From Lachnospiraceae bacterium (GTDB lineage Bacteria; Bacillota; Clostridia; Lachnospirales; Lachnospiraceae): 44,324 nucleotides of DNA. The stretch's first letter is position 1. Every line of letters begins with the position of its first letter. Position numbers and translations under genes: made by a program. Location: the NCBI GenBank assembly GCA_029007885.1, contig JAQXIR010000168.1, positions 1 to 44,324 on the forward strand, given 5' to 3'. The notes beneath the pieces were generated by a model. It made no database searches. It was not told the DNA's origin and saw only the letters and a program-made list of their open reading frames with translations. Below, piece after piece: positions 40,867 through 44,324 of the stretch.

Positions 40867-41969
40867 TAAAAAAGAGAGAAAATATCGGAAATGTCCTTTT
40901 CTTTGCAGGAATTCTCTTAGAACTGCTCATTATGATGACCGATCACAGCCAGATTACTCTGCCGTTTCGCGGAAGAGTATCCCATCTTGCATTTGTTTTG
41001 TTTGGATGTAAGATACTGACAACGGATTACAGCAAACGGGAATGGCTCATCATTGCCCTTTTCGGGGCGCTTGGGGCAGCGTCTTATTTCACCTGCAAAG
41101 ATGAATATGTCATCAGGGCCGTTGTAATGGTGGTTTGTGCGAAAAACATAAACCTTGATAAAACAGCAAAGGCTGTTTTTTTCACAGCACTGGCCGGTAC
41201 GACACTTATTATTTTACTATCCTTAGCAGGAGTTTTAGGAACTGCAGTCGATATCCGTAATTATGGCAGAGGCATGGAAGAAGCAAGATGGTGTCTTGGA
41301 TTCTCACATGCCAACAATGTCCATGATATGTTCTGGTATCTGCTTAGTTTCTTTTTCCTGCTTAATAATAAAAATTGTAATTGGAAACATTACACGTTTT
41401 TTACCGCAGCCAACATTGCCTTGTATTTCCTTACGATATCCAGGACGGGAGTAATCGTTGCACAGGTAATCATTCTTGCGGCGGCATTGTTTCACTATCT
41501 GCCGGAGTTTCATCAAAAAATGTGGATATATCTGCTGTCTATCTTCGGGGTAATGACAACTATGTTTTTAACATTGCTGGGAGGTTTATACGGGACAAAA
41601 AATCCATTGGTTCGTTTCTTTAACCGACTGTTTACGGAGCGGCTTCAAATGGTATATGAGCATGCGCCTGTCAGCAAATGGACATTGTTTCCGCAACCGA
41701 ATTCACTGTTATATGTAGACAATGGCTTTGCATGGTTGTTTTACGGATATGGAATTGTAGTGGGGACTGCATATCTTGCGATTATCATAGCATTGATATA
41801 TCGGATGTACCAGAAAAGGGACGGTATTGCATTGGCAATTCTTATCACAACGATACTTGTGACTTTTATGGAGTCTACTTTTATTTTTAATACATCCCTA
41901 TTGTGCAACCCTGTATTTTTCCTGCTTTTTAACGAGTGGTATCATCTGGGGACAAATGATTCGAAATGA
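40857..41969 (+). CDS. Wzy-like polysaccharide polymerase
   Basis: This 370-residue protein has about ten hydrophobic segments and resembles small Firmicute Wzy proteins: GFSHANNVHDMFWYLLSFF and LTISRTGVIVAQV are the conserved membrane-loop motifs, and an extracytoplasmic loop follows near 240-290. It would polymerise repeat units from cluster II outside the membrane. Its start is within the last codons of the ABC transporter gene (10-base overlap). It is much shorter than the first polymerase-like protein (834 residues) and lacks the N-terminal beta domain. Confidence 0.75.
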   Translation: MQIIKKRENIGNVLFFAGILLELLIMMTDHSQITLPFRGRVSHLAFVLFGCKILTTDYSKREWLIIALFGALGAASYFTCKDEYVIRAVVMVVCAKNINLDKTAKAVFFTALAGTTLIILLSLAGVLGTAVDIRNYGRGMEEARWCLGFSHANNVHDMFWYLLSFFFLLNNKNCNWKHYTFFTAANIALYFLTISRTGVIVAQVIILAAALFHYLPEFHQKMWIYLLSIFGVMTTMFLTLLGGLYGTKNPLVRFFNRLFTERLQMVYEHAPVSKWTLFPQPNSLLYVDNGFAWLFYGYGIVVGTAYLAIIIALIYRMYQKRDGIALAILITTILVTFMESTFIFNTSLLCNPVFFLLFNEWYHLGTNDSK

Positions 41970-41981
41970 TGAGGTGTGAAT

Positions 41982-43397
41982 TTGAATTCATTTAACAGAA
42001 AGAACAGTTTGATTCAGACATATTCATTAGCCGTGATTGATGTGGCATGTGTTATTGTGTCATATCTTATTGCTTACGCAATCCGATACCGTAATTTGCG
42101 GCAAATGGGACAGGTGGATTTTGCAATCTGCCTTCTTCTGGTACTTTTCAGCCTTCTGTACTGTTTTTTAATTGACTGGAATCACTTCATCTTTAAACGT
42201 GGATATTTTGATGAAGTTTTGGCAGTATTCAAGTATACGCTCAGCATCACTGTGATGCTGGGATTTTCGGTTTTCCTGTTCCGACAGGGAGAGTTTTTTT
42301 CACGTCTTGTGTTTGGCGTATTTGCCATTCTGGATGCGTTGCTTACCTATTCTGCTCATATCCTGTTTAAGAAATATCTTTACTATTTTTATAAAAAGAG
42401 TACAAGTTCCGATAAGGTGTTGGTCGTGACGACAAGGGCAAATATACTGAAAATCCTTCAGGATATTAAAAACGAAGCGGAATGGAGTTACGAGGTGACG
42501 TCTATCGCACTTTTGGATGAAGAGGTTTTGGAAAAGGAAATCGGTGGGATTCCAATTGTGGCAAACGGAGAAAATTTTTTAGAGGAAATCAAGCAGAATG
42601 CAATGGATGCTGTCTTTTTGTATCTTCCGGACTGCAAACACGATAAGGTCAACCGTTTCATCGAAGCGTTTGAGACGATGGGAGTTACCTGTTATTACAG
42701 TGTCGGAAATCTGGAGCGCAAAAAAAGTGTGCAGAGTGTTGACACTTTCGGTGGACATCTTGTGATTGCTTACGAAGCAAATGTAATTGATTACAGACGC
42801 CAGTTTATCAAGCGCTTTTTTGATATCCTCGGAGCTGCTGTCGGAATGCTTATTACGCTTATCCTGACACCGTTTATCGCACTTGCAATTAAAGCGGATT
42901 CGAAAGGTCCTGTTTTCTTTTCCCAGATTCGTATCGGCAAAAACGGAAGAAGATTTAAAATGTATAAATTTCGGTCCATGTATCCGGATGCGGAGAAACG
43001 AAAAACCGAACTGCTTAAAGAGAATGAAGTACAGGGACTCATGTTTAAGATGGAAAATGATCCCCGTATTACGAGAGTCGGAAAGTTTTTACGCAGGACA
43101 AGTCTTGATGAACTTCCACAGTTTTTTAATGTGCTCAAAGGAGACATGAGCCTTGTGGGAACAAGACCTCCGACTGTTGATGAATTTGAACAGTACAGCC
43201 TGCATTATCGCAGACGATTAAGTATTACGCCGGGACTTACGGGGATGTGGCAGGTGAGCGGCAGAAGTGATATCACGGATTTTGATGAGGTAGTAAAACT
43301 GGATTTAAAGTATATCGACAACTGGTCGCTGGCACTGGATTTTAAGATTATCTTACAGACCATCGGTGTCGTATTATTCCATAAAGGTTCTAAGTAG
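41982..43397 (+). CDS. WbaP/CpsE-type initiating polyprenyl glycosylphosphotransferase
   Basis: This 471-residue protein is a long-form initiating sugar-phosphate transferase: four or five N-terminal helices (about 10-130), a nucleotide-binding-like domain (about 140-255), and a C-terminal catalytic domain with KMYKFRSM, TSLDELPQFFNVLKGDMS and TPGLTGMWQVSGRS. It puts the first sugar phosphate of cluster II on undecaprenyl phosphate. The track start is GTG 41976, which lies inside the GAGGTG ribosome site; TTG 41982 five bases after that site is preferred, though the call is uncertain. Together with the PglC-like enzyme it shows two separate initiation steps in one locus. Confidence 0.9.
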   Translation: MNSFNRKNSLIQTYSLAVIDVACVIVSYLIAYAIRYRNLRQMGQVDFAICLLLVLFSLLYCFLIDWNHFIFKRGYFDEVLAVFKYTLSITVMLGFSVFLFRQGEFFSRLVFGVFAILDALLTYSAHILFKKYLYYFYKKSTSSDKVLVVTTRANILKILQDIKNEAEWSYEVTSIALLDEEVLEKEIGGIPIVANGENFLEEIKQNAMDAVFLYLPDCKHDKVNRFIEAFETMGVTCYYSVGNLERKKSVQSVDTFGGHLVIAYEANVIDYRRQFIKRFFDILGAAVGMLITLILTPFIALAIKADSKGPVFFSQIRIGKNGRRFKMYKFRSMYPDAEKRKTELLKENEVQGLMFKMENDPRITRVGKFLRRTSLDELPQFFNVLKGDMSLVGTRPPTVDEFEQYSLHYRRRLSITPGLTGMWQVSGRSDITDFDEVVKLDLKYIDNWSLALDFKIILQTIGVVLFHKGSK

Positions 43398-43409
43398 GAC
43401 GGAGAAAAT

Positions 43410-44324
43410 ATGAAAATTGTAATGCTTGGACATAAGCGGATTCCTTCCCGTGAGGGCGGCGTAGAAATCGTTGTTGAACAGCTTGCCGTTTTAATGGCAG
43501 CAGCAGGTCATGATGTTACGGTATATAACCGCGGCGGCCATCATGTTGCGGGAAGCGGGTATGAATCTTTTGAATATCGCAGAAAATATGAATATAACGG
43601 CGTACATGTAAAGACAATACCGACAATGCCGCAAAAGAGTCTGAATGCAATCATCTACTCCTTTTTTGCAGCAATCAGAGCATGCTTTTCCAAAGCAGAT
43701 ATCGTTCATTTTCATGCGGAAGGTCCCTGCTCCATGATGATGCTTCCGAAACTGTTTCATAAAAAATGCGTGGCAACGATTCACGGACTTGACTGGCAGA
43801 GAGCAAAGTGGGGCGGATTTGCGACCAGGTTTTTACTATTCGGAGAAAAGACAGCGGCAAAACATGCCGATGAAATTATTGTTCTTTCCAAAGGTGTACA
43901 GGACTATTTTGAAGAAACATATCACAGAAAAACAATATTTATCCCGAACGGAATCACGAAACCCAAATATTTGGAACCGCAGATTATCCGAGAAAAGTAC
44001 GGACTTGGGAAAGAGGGATACCTTCTCTTTTTAGCAAGGCTTGTTCCGGAAAAAGGCGTACACACATTGTTATCTGCTTATGAAAAGAGTTCTCTTACAG
44101 TACCGCTCGTCATAGCAGGCGGCAGCAGCCATTCATCAGAGTATGAGGAACAAATAAAGAAACAGGCTGCCAAAATCAACAGTCAGGGGAAAGGCAATAT
44201 AATTATGACGGGGTTTGTACAGGGACAGGAATTGCAGGAACTCTATAGCAATGCCATGCTCTATATTTTACCCAGTGAGATTGAAGGAATGCCCCTTAGT
44301 CTGTTAGAAGCAATGAGTTATGGG
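43410..44324 (+). CDS. GT4 glycosyltransferase, 3' truncated by the window end
   Basis: An open frame of 305 codons runs to the last base; it is missing from the ORF track because no stop is reached. GGAG five to six bases before the ATG gives MKIVMLGHKRIPSREGGVEIVVEQL, the start of a GT4 subfamily common after WbaP-type genes in Firmicute capsule loci, where relatives add rhamnose or another second sugar. HFHAEGP, TIHGLDWQRAKW, FLARLVPEKG and the E-x7-E motif EIEGMPLSLLEAMS are visible. It probably adds the second sugar of the cluster II unit. About 60-90 residues are expected to be missing. Confidence 0.9.
   Translation, partial: MKIVMLGHKRIPSREGGVEIVVEQLAVLMAAAGHDVTVYNRGGHHVAGSGYESFEYRRKYEYNGVHVKTIPTMPQKSLNAIIYSFFAAIRACFSKADIVHFHAEGPCSMMMLPKLFHKKCVATIHGLDWQRAKWGGFATRFLLFGEKTAAKHADEIIVLSKGVQDYFEETYHRKTIFIPNGITKPKYLEPQIIREKYGLGKEGYLLFLARLVPEKGVHTLLSAYEKSSLTVPLVIAGGSSHSSEYEEQIKKQAAKINSQGKGNIIMTGFVQGQELQELYSNAMLYILPSEIEGMPLSLLEAMSYG

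Overview
The window (about 44 kb, moderate-to-low GC, strong AGGAG-type ribosome binding sites, close gene packing, many TGnTATAAT-type promoters) looks like chromosomal DNA of a Gram-positive Firmicute. The gene families suggest a gut Lachnospiraceae-type Clostridium relative; this is inference from style and content only. Almost the whole window is a cell-surface polysaccharide (capsule/exopolysaccharide) locus. No rRNA, tRNA, transposase or CRISPR array was seen.

Layout. (1) 1-943: end of a MetY-type O-acetylhomoserine sulfhydrylase gene with its terminator. (2) 944-1705: a 760-base non-coding stretch with a 16-bp inverted repeat, an 18-bp near-palindrome, a 63-bp tandem repeat and a good promoter. 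(3) 1706-30631: glycan cluster I on the + strand: Wzy-like polymerase, PglF-type dehydratase, PglE-type aminotransferase, a PglC-type initiating transferase fused to an ATP-grasp ligase, several GT4 glycosyltransferases, a TviB/TviC pair plus an AsnB-type amidotransferase (predicted UDP-GalNAcA and its amide), a TupA-like ATP-grasp protein, then an acyl-modification module (two MBOAT acyltransferases each with an SGNH-like partner, an FkbH-like HAD protein, a dedicated acyl carrier protein, a MaoC-like hydratase and an SDR reductase), a CapA-like protein and two more GT4s, closed by a strong terminator. (4) 30662-31912 on the - strand: a stand-alone EctB-type diaminobutyrate aminotransferase with its own promoter. 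(5) 32107-33231: a membrane-anchored GDSL/SGNH esterase as its own unit. (6) 33356-44324 (runs off the end): glycan cluster II with a GT-C-like membrane protein, a FemAB/GNAT-like protein, a second TupA-like protein, a DUF2334 deacetylase-like protein, a GT2, a PglK-like ABC flippase, a second Wzy-like polymerase, a large WbaP-type initiating transferase and a truncated GT4.

How they may work together (inference). Cluster I starts a lipid-linked oligosaccharide on a 2,4-diamino-trideoxyhexose phosphate (PglF, PglE, PglC), extends it with several GT4s including amidated GalNAcA, and decorates it with acyl groups. The most interesting point is a convergence on glycerate. FkbH proteins make glyceryl-S-ACP from a glycolytic intermediate, and the PglC/ATP-grasp fusion has the architecture I recall for neisserial PglB2, which makes a glyceramido sugar. 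An FkbH-ACP-MBOAT-SGNH set would be a route for putting glyceryl or related hydroxyacyl groups on an extracellular polysaccharide, which I do not know as a described system.
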